Assembly: GCF_043555865.1 (NCBI RefSeq)
Contig: NZ_JBIGHY010000002.1
Location: forward strand, 124,001-188,000
Direction of reading: 5' to 3'
Length of the DNA stretch: 64,000 bases
From: Pelomonas dachongensis
GTDB taxonomy: Bacteria; Pseudomonadota; Gammaproteobacteria; Burkholderiales; Burkholderiaceae_C
A model generated the notes under the pieces. That model was not told the origin of the DNA. It did not search any database and worked only from the letters and a program-made list of their open reading frames with translations. The position numbers and the translations under genes are program-made. The first letter of the stretch is position 1. Each line of letters opens with the position of its first letter. Shown piece after piece: positions 17,058 through 27,567 of this stretch.

Positions 17058-18083
17058 TCAGTCGAACTTGATGCGGGCGCCGACACCCATGTCGGCCTTC
17101 ATGCCGGAAGAACTCGCGCTGACCGCCTTGCCACCAAGCGCGAACTCGCCCCCCACGGCGACGGACGGTGTGCGCGGCGGCGCCTGCAGTGCTGCGGCGT
17201 TGAGACGGACGCTGGTGGGCGTCCTGCTGGCCCCGAGGCCGGCAAAGGGCTGCAGGCTGACGGCGCCGCCGGAGGAAGCACCCGCGCTCAGGCCAGAACC
17301 CAGTGAGATGCCCGCGCCGGCGCTGGCACCCATGCCCGCACCGATGCCGCCAGCGGTACCCGCGCCGGCCGTACCGCCCGTGGAGAAGCTGACGGCGGCC
17401 TTCAGCTCGATGCCGCCGCCGGCCACCGCCGCCACGCCGGCGCCCGGGTTGCGCATGCTCTCGAAGCCGTTGGCCGCCGCCAGCGCGCGTCCCGCGACGG
17501 GGTTGCCGCCCTGCGAAGCCATGCCGCTGGTGCCGCGTGCGCCCATCGGGGCCAGGCTCACGCCGCCCCCGGCCGCAGCCGACGCGTCCGGGTGGCCCGG
17601 CGGCAAGGCCGCGAACACATCCTTGGGGTCTTGCGACGACAGGCCAATCTTCAGCGTCGAGCGCAGCGGCACGCCCTCGGACGAGAAGAAGTCCAGGTTC
17701 TCCTTGAACGACTCGACGATGCCCTTGAATTGGAAGGTGCCCCAGCGGAAACCAACCAGCGGCGGCGCCTGGTCCTTGTTGGTCGCCTTGTCGCCGGGGT
17801 TCAGGAACTGTTTGATCCGATCCGTTTGCTCGCGCACGTCGCCGCCGTCGTGCGTGCTGTCGAACACCAGGTCGAATTCCAGCTTGGCCGTGGTCTGCGC
17901 GACGAACTGCTTGGCGTTGGCGTCGCGGCCCTTCTTCTCCAGCGTGTTCTGCACCGAGTACGACAGGCTGGTCGGGTTGAACTGCACGAGCACCGCGTCG
18001 GGGCTGTCGGCGTTGGGCTCCTGGCTCGGGCAGGCCTGGTCGACCTTGTAGAGCTTGGCCTTGTGTTCGTCCGGGATGCGCAT
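17058..18083 (-). CDS. Contractile injection tube/baseplate adaptor (Afp7-like N-domain) with Gly-rich tail
   Basis: 341 aa from the ATG at 18083, preceded by GAGGG. Residues 10-155 match the eCIS tube-initiator N-domain (Afp7/gp53-like): VLVQFNPTSLSYSVQNTLEK, then TTAKLEFDLVFDSTHDGGDV, then PPLVGFRWGTFQFKGIVESF and PLRSTLKIGLSSQDP. In Afp7-type proteins this domain is usually followed by a peptidoglycan-binding LysM domain. Here residues 165-341 are instead rich in Gly, Ala and Ser (for example AGAGTAGGIGAGMGASAGAG) with no LysM pattern. It therefore likely connects tube and hub, with an atypical C-terminal extension. The next gene starts 14 bases on. Confidence 0.82.
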   Translation of the reverse strand: MRIPDEHKAKLYKVDQACPSQEPNADSPDAVLVQFNPTSLSYSVQNTLEKKGRDANAKQFVAQTTAKLEFDLVFDSTHDGGDVREQTDRIKQFLNPGDKATNKDQAPPLVGFRWGTFQFKGIVESFKENLDFFSSEGVPLRSTLKIGLSSQDPKDVFAALPPGHPDASAAAGGGVSLAPMGARGTSGMASQGGNPVAGRALAAANGFESMRNPGAGVAAVAGGGIELKAAVSFSTGGTAGAGTAGGIGAGMGASAGAGISLGSGLSAGASSGGAVSLQPFAGLGASRTPTSVRLNAAALQAPPRTPSVAVGGEFALGGKAVSASSSGMKADMGVGARIKFD

Positions 18084-18236
18084 GTCAGCCCTCATTTCCA
18101 GGTTCGGCGGCGGGCCGTGCGCCGGGCCACTCCCAAGCCGACCCGCACTGGCGATGTGGTTGCGGATCGATGCCGCAAGCATCACTGCCGCCCCGGGGGA
18201 CCGGCCAAGGTAGGCCTTGCACGAGGGGCCTCATGG
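18084..18236 (-). other. Only sizeable gap inside the injection operon (153 bp)
   Basis: Between the second tube gene and the adaptor gene there are 153 bases without a convincing open frame, while other gaps in this operon are 0 to about 40 bases. No clear hairpin terminator or promoter was found in it. Confidence 0.4.
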
Positions 18237-18770
18237 TCAAACCGCCTCGAAGAACAGGCCTTCGTGGGCCAGGTGGATCTCTTCGATGCCGACGTCGCTG
18301 GCGCGGCCGTTGAAGTCCGCGGCCTTGAACTTGACCGGCATGGCCCGCTCCAGCCGCCACTTCAGTCGGGGGGTGCCGTCGATGTCCAGCATCGTGATGC
18401 GCACCGTGAGCCGGTGCGCGAGGGCCCCGTTGGCGCGCACGTTGCCGTCGCTGGTGCCCGCGCCGCTGAACAGGCCCCACCAGTTCCACAGGTCGCGCTG
18501 CTGCGTCATGCCGCGCTTGAGCACCACGGTGGCAAAGCTGACCTGGCCGGCGCGTTGGTGGGCGCCGTAGTTGACGCCGCCTTCCTTGATGGTCTTGGTC
18601 TCCATCGAGGCTTCCAGCCCCGACACCTCGGCGAAGGCGCCTTCGCACAGCGGCTCGTCGCCGCTGGCGCCAGTGCCGCCACCGCGTGGGGCGATGGGCT
18701 CGCGCGTGAACGCCACGCTGAAGCGGAAGCCGAACATGGGCGGCGCGAAGTGGTCGTTGGTGTCGGGCAT
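18237..18770 (-). CDS. Second tail tube protein (gp19-like, 177 aa)
   Basis: Read from the ATG at 18770 (MPDTNDHFAPPMFGFRFSVA); a GTG at 18791 overlapping the sheath stop as GTGA is an equally possible start. The family layout of T4-type tube proteins in eCIS is clear: FRFSVAF, then CEGAFAEVSGLEASMETKTI, then VVLKRGMTQQRDLWNWWGLF, then AMPVKFKAADFNGRASDVGI and EEIHLAHEGL. It is longer than the main tube protein of this operon (146 aa) because of a glycine-rich loop (RGGGTGASGDEP). eCIS usually carry two or three tube paralogues, one forming the stack and others the adaptors near the baseplate (Afp1/Afp5), so an adaptor role is likely. Confidence 0.85.
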   Translation of the reverse strand: MPDTNDHFAPPMFGFRFSVAFTREPIAPRGGGTGASGDEPLCEGAFAEVSGLEASMETKTIKEGGVNYGAHQRAGQVSFATVVLKRGMTQQRDLWNWWGLFSGAGTSDGNVRANGALAHRLTVRITMLDIDGTPRLKWRLERAMPVKFKAADFNGRASDVGIEEIHLAHEGLFFEAV

Positions 18771-18787
18771 GGTGATTTCGATGCCGA

Positions 18788-20737
18788 TCACGCCGCGTTG
18801 GCGAACGCCGACGCCGGGCCGGCGTCGCGCAGGTTCAGCACGACGACGATGCGCTGGATGGGTTGTGCGGGCTGGATCTCGATCTGCGCGATGAGCCGGC
18901 CGGCGTCGAGGTCGTTCTGCTGCATGGTGTCGCGGCCACATCGCACGACGAAGGGCGTGCCGTCGGTGGACAGCGCGCCGCCCGTCAGCAGCACGCGCAT
19001 CAGGTCGGACAGCCGCTCGCGCACGCGTGCCCATAGCCTCTCGCCGTTGGGCTCGAAGCTGAGGTCGTTGCCGGCACCGCGAGAGGCCTGGATGACGACG
19101 TTGATGAGCCGCCGCACGCAGGCCTGGCGCGTGCGCGGGTCGTCGGCGCAGGTCACGTCCGACAGCAGCTGCGGCCCGCGCGGCGTGGGGCCTAGCAGGC
19201 ACACGCGCTCGGCCAGCGTCAGCGATCCGAGCGGCGTCCAGTGCGCCTGTTGCGTGGCCTGGGTCCACGCCATCACCGGCTCGCTGCCCTGGTAGCGCTG
19301 CAGCGGACGCGTGCCCGCAGAGCGGTACGCACCGCGCTCCAGCGCGCTGCGGGCCAGCACGCCGGCCAGCGTGCCTTCAGGCGCCTCGATGCCGCCCTGC
19401 GCGTCGGCGCTGTCGCCGGTGCGAACCCAGGGGTAGGCGATCTGCAGGCGGTCGCTCAGCAGGCTGCCCTCGCCGTCGGCGGCCGGCAGCATCCAACCAG
19501 GCGTCTGCGCCATCCACGCAATCCACTGCGCCGGGGGCGGTAGGTCGGTCGCGTCGCTGAGCAAGGGCAGCGAGGCCAGCAACTGCACGTCGCGGCGGTG
19601 GAAGGATCGGCCGGCGTTGTCCAGCAGCGCCAGCGCGCGCAGTTGCAGCTGGCGCCACAGTTCCAGACCGCGGGCGTCCAGCCGGGGCGGTGGCAGCCGG
19701 CGACCGACGGGCAGGTTGTCGGGCGGCGCTTCCTGCACGCACTCGACGAAGCGCTCGTCAGCCGCGACAACCTCGGCGGGCGGCACGTGAGACGGTACCG
19801 GGCGCGCGCAGGCATCGATGAGATCGGGCAGCAGAGCGAAGCTCACGTCCTCCAGCCCGTACACATGCTCCAGCCCGACCCAGTCCGCGGCCGATTGCGC
19901 CACGGGAGGCGCGCCACTGCGCAGGCCCGTCATGTCGCTGCCGGCCATCAGGCGCCGGATGCCGGGCAACTGCGGGCACCGCTCCGTGTCGGCGTCGAAT
20001 ACCGTCGGCACGAACGGCCCGCGTGGCTCTGGAAAGCAGGCGGCGAATCGGCTCACGCGCGTGTCGAACACATCGCTGGGGTCGCCGCTGCGCACGACGT
20101 AGCAGCGCCGCCCGCCCTCGCCGAAGAAGGCGCGCACGGCCACGCCCAGCGGCGTGGCCAGCACGGGGTCGTCGGCGCGGACCCGGCGGTCGCGGATGCC
20201 GTGCTGGTCCCACGCGAACAGCGCGTCGAACGTGTCGAAGCTCTCCAGGGCCACCGGCAGGTTGTGCAGCCGCTGGATGCGCAGCCACGCCGCCAGTTCG
20301 TCGGTGCCGAGCAAGCTGCGCGGCTGAAAGCTCCGCAGGCGCGGGTCGTCGATGAGGGCATCCGGCAGCGGTGTCAGCGTCCGGCAGTCCTTCAACAGCG
20401 CCGCGAACACGGGACGGCGGGTCTGCGCGGCGAGGAGTTCGGCCAGCCCCGCGGCTTCATCAGCCGAGGCGGCCGCCAGCAGCGTCTCCACGAAGCGAGC
20501 GCCCGAGGCCAGCGACACCCGCAACTGCGCCACCGGTACGCCGCCCACACGCTCGATGCGCTGCGCGGCCAGCCAGCGGGCCAGCACGTTGGGCATGGCC
20601 TGCAGCTCGCCGGCCGGTGGCACGCGGCGGCGCGCCACGGTGCCGATGAAGCAGGCGATATCCGTGCGCAGCGGGTGGGCTGCCACAGGCAGCGCCACCT
20701 CGAAGCTCAGGCCCGGTCGCGGGCGGGTGATGGTCAT
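18788..20737 (-). CDS. Second, divergent tail sheath protein (649 aa)
   Basis: The ATG at 20737 begins MTITRPRPGLSFEVALPVAA. The C-terminal 100 residues carry the sheath signature FEPNGERLWARVRERLSDLM, then FVVRCGRDTMQQNDLDAGRL and IAQIEIQPAQPIQRIVV, aligning with the last 85 residues of the main sheath encoded upstream. The N-terminal and middle parts are quite different and large, with many Arg and Ala residues. In Afp-type particles minor sheath proteins (Afp3, Afp4) sit at the baseplate end and differ from the main sheath in just this way. It lies downstream of the main tube and upstream of the second tube, giving an interleaved sheath-tube-sheath-tube order. Confidence 0.85.
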   Translation of the reverse strand: MTITRPRPGLSFEVALPVAAHPLRTDIACFIGTVARRRVPPAGELQAMPNVLARWLAAQRIERVGGVPVAQLRVSLASGARFVETLLAAASADEAAGLAELLAAQTRRPVFAALLKDCRTLTPLPDALIDDPRLRSFQPRSLLGTDELAAWLRIQRLHNLPVALESFDTFDALFAWDQHGIRDRRVRADDPVLATPLGVAVRAFFGEGGRRCYVVRSGDPSDVFDTRVSRFAACFPEPRGPFVPTVFDADTERCPQLPGIRRLMAGSDMTGLRSGAPPVAQSAADWVGLEHVYGLEDVSFALLPDLIDACARPVPSHVPPAEVVAADERFVECVQEAPPDNLPVGRRLPPPRLDARGLELWRQLQLRALALLDNAGRSFHRRDVQLLASLPLLSDATDLPPPAQWIAWMAQTPGWMLPAADGEGSLLSDRLQIAYPWVRTGDSADAQGGIEAPEGTLAGVLARSALERGAYRSAGTRPLQRYQGSEPVMAWTQATQQAHWTPLGSLTLAERVCLLGPTPRGPQLLSDVTCADDPRTRQACVRRLINVVIQASRGAGNDLSFEPNGERLWARVRERLSDLMRVLLTGGALSTDGTPFVVRCGRDTMQQNDLDAGRLIAQIEIQPAQPIQRIVVVLNLRDAGPASAFANAA

Positions 20738-20763
20738 GACGGTTCAGCGCGATGGGGTGCGGT

Positions 20764-21204
20764 TCACTCGACCTGGTAGCCCTCGCAGGAGAGGACCAGC
20801 TCCTCCATCGCCACGTCGCCGCCGCCCTTGCCGGCCAGCGTGGGGCCGGTGTACTTCAGCGGCATGGCGCCCTGCAGACGCCAGGTGGCCACGGGGCCGT
20901 TGCGGGCCTCGTCGAGCAGGTGGATGACCACGGTGCGCTTGGCCTTGTAGCCATCGGTGCGGGTCAACTTGATCCAGTCGAACAAGTCCTTGCTGCCCAT
21001 CAGTCCGCGCTTGAACGTCACGTCGCCGACCTTGTGCACGCCGGGGATCTTGCGCACGTGGTTCTCGGCATCGTTTCCGTTGCGGTACTCGGCCACCGTG
21101 ATCTCGGTGACCAGGCCCGACACGTCGGAGAAGCCGGCGACCACGCCGGTGCCGAGGTCGACCTGGAAGTTGAAGGCGCCGTAGGGGGTGTCGCGTTGAA
21201 TCAT
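20764..21204 (-). CDS. Main tail tube protein (gp19/Afp1-like, 146 aa)
   Basis: Start ATG at 21204. Typical eCIS tube protein: YGAFNFQVDLGTGVVAGFSD, then VSGLVTEITVAEYRNGND, then KIPGVHKVGDVTFKRGLMGS, then LFDWIKLTR and RLQGAMPLKYTGPTLAGKG, ending in EELVLSCEGYQVE. The length of about 146 residues is the usual one for the hexameric inner tube. It follows the main sheath with a short gap. This is one of the most certain assignments in the operon. Confidence 0.94.
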   Translation of the reverse strand: MIQRDTPYGAFNFQVDLGTGVVAGFSDVSGLVTEITVAEYRNGNDAENHVRKIPGVHKVGDVTFKRGLMGSKDLFDWIKLTRTDGYKAKRTVVIHLLDEARNGPVATWRLQGAMPLKYTGPTLAGKGGGDVAMEELVLSCEGYQVE

Positions 21205-21224
21205 GGTGGGTTCCCTTCAGCAGA

Positions 21225-23267
<2,043 letters not shown>

Positions 23268-23293
23268 GGTTCACCTCCATGGGGATCGATCGG

Positions 23294-24097
23294 CTAAGGC
23301 CAGGTCACCTTCGCCAGGGAACGCCGGCTCGATCCGGCGGACAGAAACACTTCGCCGGCATCCACCGTCGTCAAGGCGGGCGCCGGATCTGCAGGGTCCA
23401 GCGCGGCCAGGCGGTCCAGCACGCGCCGGGGATCGGGGATCGGCAGCGCGGCTGCGTCGGTGCGGCGCACGACGGCCTGGTCCAGCACAAGCTTCAGGGC
23501 TAGCCTGAATTCGCGCGTGAGACCCGCGGGGCCCGGGTCGGGCAGCAGCGGCGGCGCACCCGCGATGACGACGAGAGCCTCGCCATGGGCGTCGGTCATG
23601 GTGCGATGCACGGTCAGGCCGGCGACGGCCGGCGTCGCCTCGACCAGCACGTTGGCCAGGCCCACCTCGGGCCCGCCGGCATCGACCACCACGCGCAGCC
23701 GCAGCGCCGCCCAGGTGGCGCGCAAGTGCTGGGATGCCGCCGGGTGCAGGCGCACCTGCACGGGCGTGACCGCGTTGTCGGCCTCGGGGACCGTCGATGT
23801 CGGCTTGCGCAGCAGGCGCGGCAGCGCGACAGTGAAGCCGCGCGGCAGGTAGCGATGCGCGGGGTCGTGCACCGTCATCGCCACGTCGGTGCGCGGCGGG
23901 TCGGCCGGTGCGCCGTCGAACGCGCGGGTGTAGGCCTCATGGTCGTCGAAGTGGCGAATGACGTAGAAGCCGCTGCCGTTGCGCAGCAGGCCCAAGCCTG
24001 GCGCCTCCACGTGCAGCGGCGCCAGCACGCGGGCGTCGGTGACGTCGTCGACAAACTCTATGGCACCGAAGACCCGGCGGTCGAGGGTCTCGATCAC
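23294..24097 (-). CDS. Unknown protein between tail terminator and sheath (267 aa)
   Basis: The chosen start is the GTG at 24097, which overlaps the upstream stop as GTGA and has GGGGAGA before it; the open frame continuing upstream duplicates the DUF4255 gene in another frame. It begins with VIETLDRRVFGAIEFVDDVT and has GSGFYVIRHFDDHEAYTRAF, then YLPRGFTVALPRLL, then TVHRTMTDAHGEALVVIAG, which looks like a carboxypeptidase-regulatory-like beta domain. Proteins of this kind often accompany the Afp16-like terminator in eCIS loci. No enzymatic residues were recognised. It could be a tail cap or adhesin-like element. Confidence 0.72.
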   Translation of the reverse strand: MIETLDRRVFGAIEFVDDVTDARVLAPLHVEAPGLGLLRNGSGFYVIRHFDDHEAYTRAFDGAPADPPRTDVAMTVHDPAHRYLPRGFTVALPRLLRKPTSTVPEADNAVTPVQVRLHPAASQHLRATWAALRLRVVVDAGGPEVGLANVLVEATPAVAGLTVHRTMTDAHGEALVVIAGAPPLLPDPGPAGLTREFRLALKLVLDQAVVRRTDAAALPIPDPRRVLDRLAALDPADPAPALTTVDAGEVFLSAGSSRRSLAKVTWP

Positions 24098-24693
24098 GAC
24101 GCGCTCTCCCCGCCACCCGCGACGTCGTCGCCGAGCTGGAAGCGCGTGGCGACCACGCGTTCGGCATCGGGTTGAGTGTCGATGTCGATCATCACGTTGC
24201 GCGCCACATAGCCCAGCGACGGCCGCAGCGGTGGCACCAGCACCTGCCAGAGCTTGCTCAGGTCGTCGAGCGAGAGTTCTTCGGGGGCGAGCGTGATGAG
24301 GTCTCCGACCCCGAAGCCGCCGATGTCTGCGAAGACGCTCCTGTCCATCACCGGCCGCATGTGCAGCTCGCGCAACGTCCAGGCGATGAGGCTCTGCTCG
24401 CGCAGCGCCGAGTCGGCCCACACGGTGACGAGCATGTGCAGGTTGACGGTCATTGGCACAGGCTTGCCAGTGGGCAGCGTGGCCGCCGGCCGGTTGCGCA
24501 GATGCTCGTTGTGCGAGATGCGGTACAGCACGATGCTGACCTTGGTGTCCTGACCGTCCAGCTTCTTGAAGTCCGACATGCCCAGCGGCTCGAACTTGCA
24601 CGTGATGCCCGCCACCGGCCTCAGCTGGTAGGCGCGCGACAGCAACTGCGCGAGGCCACTGGTGAGGGCGTGGATGGCGGAAACGGTGGCCAT
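24094..24693 (-). CDS. DUF4255 / Afp16-like tail terminator protein (199 aa)
   Basis: Start ATG at 24693, one base after the previous stop. The N-terminal stretch VSAIHALTSGLAQLLSRAYQ, then DTKVSIVLYRISHNEHLRNR, then LHMLVTVWADSALREQSLIA and LRPSLGYVARNVMIDID match DUF4255, the N-domain of Afp16/Pvc16. In Afp this protein caps the tube and sheath and fixes particle length. It is placed at the upstream end of the structural genes, just before the main sheath, rather than at the far end as in Afp. The stop overlaps the next GTG start. Confidence 0.86.
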   Translation of the reverse strand: MATVSAIHALTSGLAQLLSRAYQLRPVAGITCKFEPLGMSDFKKLDGQDTKVSIVLYRISHNEHLRNRPAATLPTGKPVPMTVNLHMLVTVWADSALREQSLIAWTLRELHMRPVMDRSVFADIGGFGVGDLITLAPEELSLDDLSKLWQVLVPPLRPSLGYVARNVMIDIDTQPDAERVVATRFQLGDDVAGGGESAS

Positions 24694-24694
24694 G

Positions 24695-25012
24695 TCAGTG
24701 CACGCGGGGCTTGCCGGTGGGCAGCACCGACTGCGGGTTGTCGACCAGCGCATCGAGCCGCGCGCCGAGGGCGGCATCGGTGCTGACGCGCCGGTAACGC
24801 ACGCGGCCGTCGGCCGCCTGCAGCGCCTCGACGACGCCACAGGCCGACATCCATCCCAGCGCGCCTTCCACCAGCGTCGCGGGCACGGGCTGCGGCTCCA
24901 CGTCGATCCACCAGCGCGCGATGCCTTCGGCAGTGTCACAGGCGTCGGGGTGCTGGCGCCAGTAGCGGGACAGGTGGGAAACGATGGTCATGACGTCGGG
25001 ATCCATGGGCAT
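24695..25012 (-). CDS. First gene of the injection operon, small unknown protein (105 aa)
   Basis: The likely start is the ATG at 25012 with AAGGGG upstream; the frame is open to 25063. The sequence is MPMDPDVMTIVSHLSRYWRQ, then EGIARWWIDVEPQPVPATLV, then EGALGWMSACGVVEALQAAD, and ends SVLPTGKPRVH. The pattern (helix, EGI-RWW, helix, GV-EAL--ADGRVRYRR) resembles a small winged-helix fold, so it may be regulatory or a small assembly factor. It is the most 5-prime gene of the minus-strand operon. Confidence 0.7.
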   Translation of the reverse strand: MPMDPDVMTIVSHLSRYWRQHPDACDTAEGIARWWIDVEPQPVPATLVEGALGWMSACGVVEALQAADGRVRYRRVSTDAALGARLDALVDNPQSVLPTGKPRVH

Positions 25013-25325
25013 GGCTGCCCCTTCGGAGGTCGTGACCTGTTCATTGCAATTGCGGTGCCACACGCGGCAGTACGTGCAAGTGCCTGTCGCGCTTGAAGTC
25101 TGTGGTTTCTAGGGAGGCGCTTGGCGAGGGCGGATTTGTCTCAGCAGGCGGTGTGAGGCCTCGGCTGCAGGCGGCATGGAGGCTGGTGGAGCGGGCCAGG
25201 ACGAATTTGTCCTGCTGCGCGCCGGGCGGAATCTCAGGGATGCTGCGAAGCCTGCTACTGGTTTACGGGGGGAGCAGCAGGCCTGCGGCGGGCACAGGCG
25301 CGGATGACCAGCGGGCGGGTGGCCC
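25013..25325. other. Intergenic region upstream of the injection operon
   Basis: A 313-base stretch between the operon start and the end of the first lacI-type gene. It must contain the operon promoter on the minus strand, but I could not point to a clear -35/-10 pair. No open frame with a ribosome site, no hairpin followed by T residues and no operator repeat were seen. Confidence 0.5.
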
Positions 25326-26414
25326 TCAGGCCACGATGCTCAGGCGTATTGCCGGGCGCACCTTGGGGGCGGCATCTGATTGGCGCCGCACCAGCGTGTA
25401 GTCCATCAGCGACTGGCTGACCGGCAGGCGCACGCCGTTGCGCCAGGCGCGGATGTGCCGCACCAACAGGTCCACGGCGGCGCTGGCCATGTCGCCGATG
25501 GGTTGCCGGATTGTCGTCAGCTCGGGCCAGATCGTCGTGGCCAGCGGGGCATCGTCAAAGCCGACGACGGTCAGATCGCTTGGCACGAACATGCCCAGCC
25601 GCTGCGCCACGGCGACCGTGGCGGCGGCCATGTCGTCATTGCTGGCAAAGACGGCGGACGGCCGGTTAGGGCCTGCCGCCAGCAGGTGCTCGGCGGCGTC
25701 CAGCCCGGACTGGTAGGAGTACATGCCGGGCGCGATGCGCGCGTCGGCATCGATGTCGAGCCCTGCATCGGCGACTGCGGCGCAGAAGCCCGCCAGGCGT
25801 CGATCGCTGCAGCTCTGGCCCGGGTCGCCTTTGATGAAGCCCAGCTTCTGGTGCCCCAGCGACAGCAGATGCCGCGTCAAGTCATAGGCGGCCTTGTAGT
25901 CATCGATACCGACGCTGTACAGATGGGCCGACGGCACCCCGGCCGACACCGCCACCGCGGGCATGCCGCTGCGGGCCACCTGCTGCAGGATGGCGGGCGC
26001 CTCGCAAAACGGGGGCGGCAGGATGAACCCGTCGATGCCGCTGGCGATCATCTCGGCCACGGCCGCCTCGCCGGCATTGGCAGACGCGCAGTACCGGGCA
26101 TTGAGCTGCACATGCCGCAGGCTCGTCTTGCTCAGCAGCCCCAGCAAGAATCCGTTCAGGTAGCCGGCGCGCGGATCGCTGTACAGCATGCCGATCAGGA
26201 TGGGACGTGAACCGGCGAGCTTGCGGGCTGCCGGATTGGGCATGTAGTTCAGCGCCGCCACGGCCGCCTGCACCTTCGCCCGCGTGCCGGGCCGCACGGT
26301 AGATTCGCCATTGATGACCCGCGACACCGTCATCGCCGACACGCCGGCCAGGCGCGCCACGTCGAAGACGGTGGCTGACCTGGGAGCACCTTTTTTTTCT
26401 GCGTCTGTCGTCAT
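25326..26414 (-). CDS. LacI-family transcriptional regulator (copy 1)
   Basis: 362 aa from the ATG at 26414, with AAGGAAGG upstream. The N-terminal helix-turn-helix is VFDVARLAGVSAMTVSRVIN with the hinge LNYMPNPAARKLAGSRP, followed by a periplasmic-binding-like sugar domain (VFASNDDMAAATVAVAQRLG, then LTVVGFDDAPLATTIWPELT). It is very similar to the regulator on the other side of the esterase gene, sharing ATTIWPELTTIRQPI and the helix after it. A probable operator lies just upstream at 26427-26440, so it may regulate itself. The effector sugar is unknown; the locus suggests a xylan- or arabinan-derived sugar. Confidence 0.92.
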   Translation of the reverse strand: MTTDAEKKGAPRSATVFDVARLAGVSAMTVSRVINGESTVRPGTRAKVQAAVAALNYMPNPAARKLAGSRPILIGMLYSDPRAGYLNGFLLGLLSKTSLRHVQLNARYCASANAGEAAVAEMIASGIDGFILPPPFCEAPAILQQVARSGMPAVAVSAGVPSAHLYSVGIDDYKAAYDLTRHLLSLGHQKLGFIKGDPGQSCSDRRLAGFCAAVADAGLDIDADARIAPGMYSYQSGLDAAEHLLAAGPNRPSAVFASNDDMAAATVAVAQRLGMFVPSDLTVVGFDDAPLATTIWPELTTIRQPIGDMASAAVDLLVRHIRAWRNGVRLPVSQSLMDYTLVRRQSDAAPKVRPAIRLSIVA

Positions 26415-26426
26415 GGCCTTCCTTGT

Positions 26427-26440
26427 TGGTGGCGGTACCT
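26427..26440 (+). promoter_or_regulatory. Putative LacI operator upstream of regulator copy 1
   Basis: TGGTGGCGGTACCT matches the palindromic pattern TGNTANCGNTANCA at 8 of 10 fixed positions. It lies 13 bases upstream of the start codon of the minus-strand regulator and about 215 bases upstream of the divergent esterase gene. It is the weakest member of the set found in this locus. Confidence 0.4.
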
Positions 26441-26655
26441 CTTCGGGGCAGCCCGATGTTAGGAAGGGGGTTCAGTACCTGCGATCACATTTCGGCGTGA
26501 AGCGATAGCGGATGTGGATCGACTCCCTCAGCCGGGTCTGCAAGCACCCCAGGCCGGGGTGGGCGATGAACGAAGTGGCATCGCCACCGCGCCGGATGTG
26601 ATCGCTGAGTCGCGCGCCCTCGCCTAGCATGCGCCGACGAACTGCCGGACTTGCG

Positions 26656-27537
26656 ATGAAGAGACTGTTGCTGACCCTGCTGGGGTCGTGCCTGGCGGCT
26701 GGTGTTGTCGCGCAGGGGGCGTCGGCACCGGCCGGCCCCATGAGCTGGGCCATCACCCTGAATGCGGACGACAAGCCTGCCTTCGCCTCGCCGCCCGAAG
26801 GGTGGGACCGGCGCCGCGCCGGCGTCGCCCAGGGCCGGTTGGAGATGGTCGGGTACGACTCGAAAACCGTGGGCACGCGCCGCCGCATGCAGGTCTACAC
26901 CCCGCAAGGCTACGACGCGCAGCGCGCGTATCCGGTGCTGTACCTGCTGCACGGCATCGGCGGCGATGAGACCGAGTGGCAGCGCTTTGCCGCACCGGAG
27001 GTGCTGCTGGACAACCTGATCGCCGACGGCCGGGCGGAGCCCATGATCGTCGTGATGCCCAATGGCCGCGCCCAGCCCAACGACCGTCCCGAGGGCAACG
27101 TGTTCGCGGCTGCGCCGGCGTTCGCACGCTTCGAGCGGGACCTGCTGGACGACGTGATCCCGGCCATCGAGTCTCGCTACCGCACCCGCACGGATCGCGA
27201 CGGTCGCGCGCTGGCAGGCTTGTCCATGGGCGGCGGCCAAGCGCTGAATTTCGGCCTGGCTCACATCGACCGCTTCGCCTGGGTCGGCGGCTTCTCCGCG
27301 GCGCCCAACACCCGGGCGCCGGCCGAGCTGCTACCCGTGCCTGCCGCGGCGCGGGAGCTGAAGTTGTTGTGGCTGTCCTGCGGCAGCCAGGACGGGCTGC
27401 TGCGCGTCAGTCAGGGCGTGCACGCCTATCTGAAGGCCGAGGGACTGCCGCACGTCTGGCACGTTCCCGCCCACGGGCACGACGCCGCGCAGTGGAAGCA
27501 GGATCTCTACTGGTTCTCGCAGCGCCTGTTCCGTTGA
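26656..27537 (+). CDS. Secreted CE1-family esterase (feruloyl or acetyl-xylan esterase like)
   Basis: 293 aa from the ATG at 26656, chosen because it gives a proper signal peptide MKRLLLTLLGSCLAAGVVAQ; an ATG at 26629 would spoil it. The alpha/beta hydrolase fold of the CE1 esterase/IroE group is clear: YPVLYLLHGIGGDETEW, then PMIVVMPNGRAQ, then the nucleophile elbow GLSMGGGQ with Ser190, then WLSCGSQDGLL and the catalytic histidine in HGHDAAQW. Such enzymes remove feruloyl or acetyl groups from xylan side chains. It stands between two divergent and convergent lacI-type genes, in line with a role in the same sugar locus. Confidence 0.85.
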   Translation: MKRLLLTLLGSCLAAGVVAQGASAPAGPMSWAITLNADDKPAFASPPEGWDRRRAGVAQGRLEMVGYDSKTVGTRRRMQVYTPQGYDAQRAYPVLYLLHGIGGDETEWQRFAAPEVLLDNLIADGRAEPMIVVMPNGRAQPNDRPEGNVFAAAPAFARFERDLLDDVIPAIESRYRTRTDRDGRALAGLSMGGGQALNFGLAHIDRFAWVGGFSAAPNTRAPAELLPVPAAARELKLLWLSCGSQDGLLRVSQGVHAYLKAEGLPHVWHVPAHGHDAAQWKQDLYWFSQRLFR

Positions 27538-27556
27538 GGGCGCCGTGGCGCCTCAA
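27534..27556. terminator. Inverted repeat between convergent esterase and regulator copy 2
   Basis: TTGAG-GGCGCC-GT-GGCGCC-TCAA forms a strong stem that starts at the esterase stop codon, in the 30-base gap between two convergent genes. It lacks a clean T run on either side, so it is a possible bidirectional terminator. Confidence 0.4.
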
Positions 27557-27567
27557 CCCGCGGCACA

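Noticed and set aside
25064..25325. Small open frames upstream of the injection operon
   Set aside because: Start codons lack ribosome sites and the translated products have no features; treated as intergenic.
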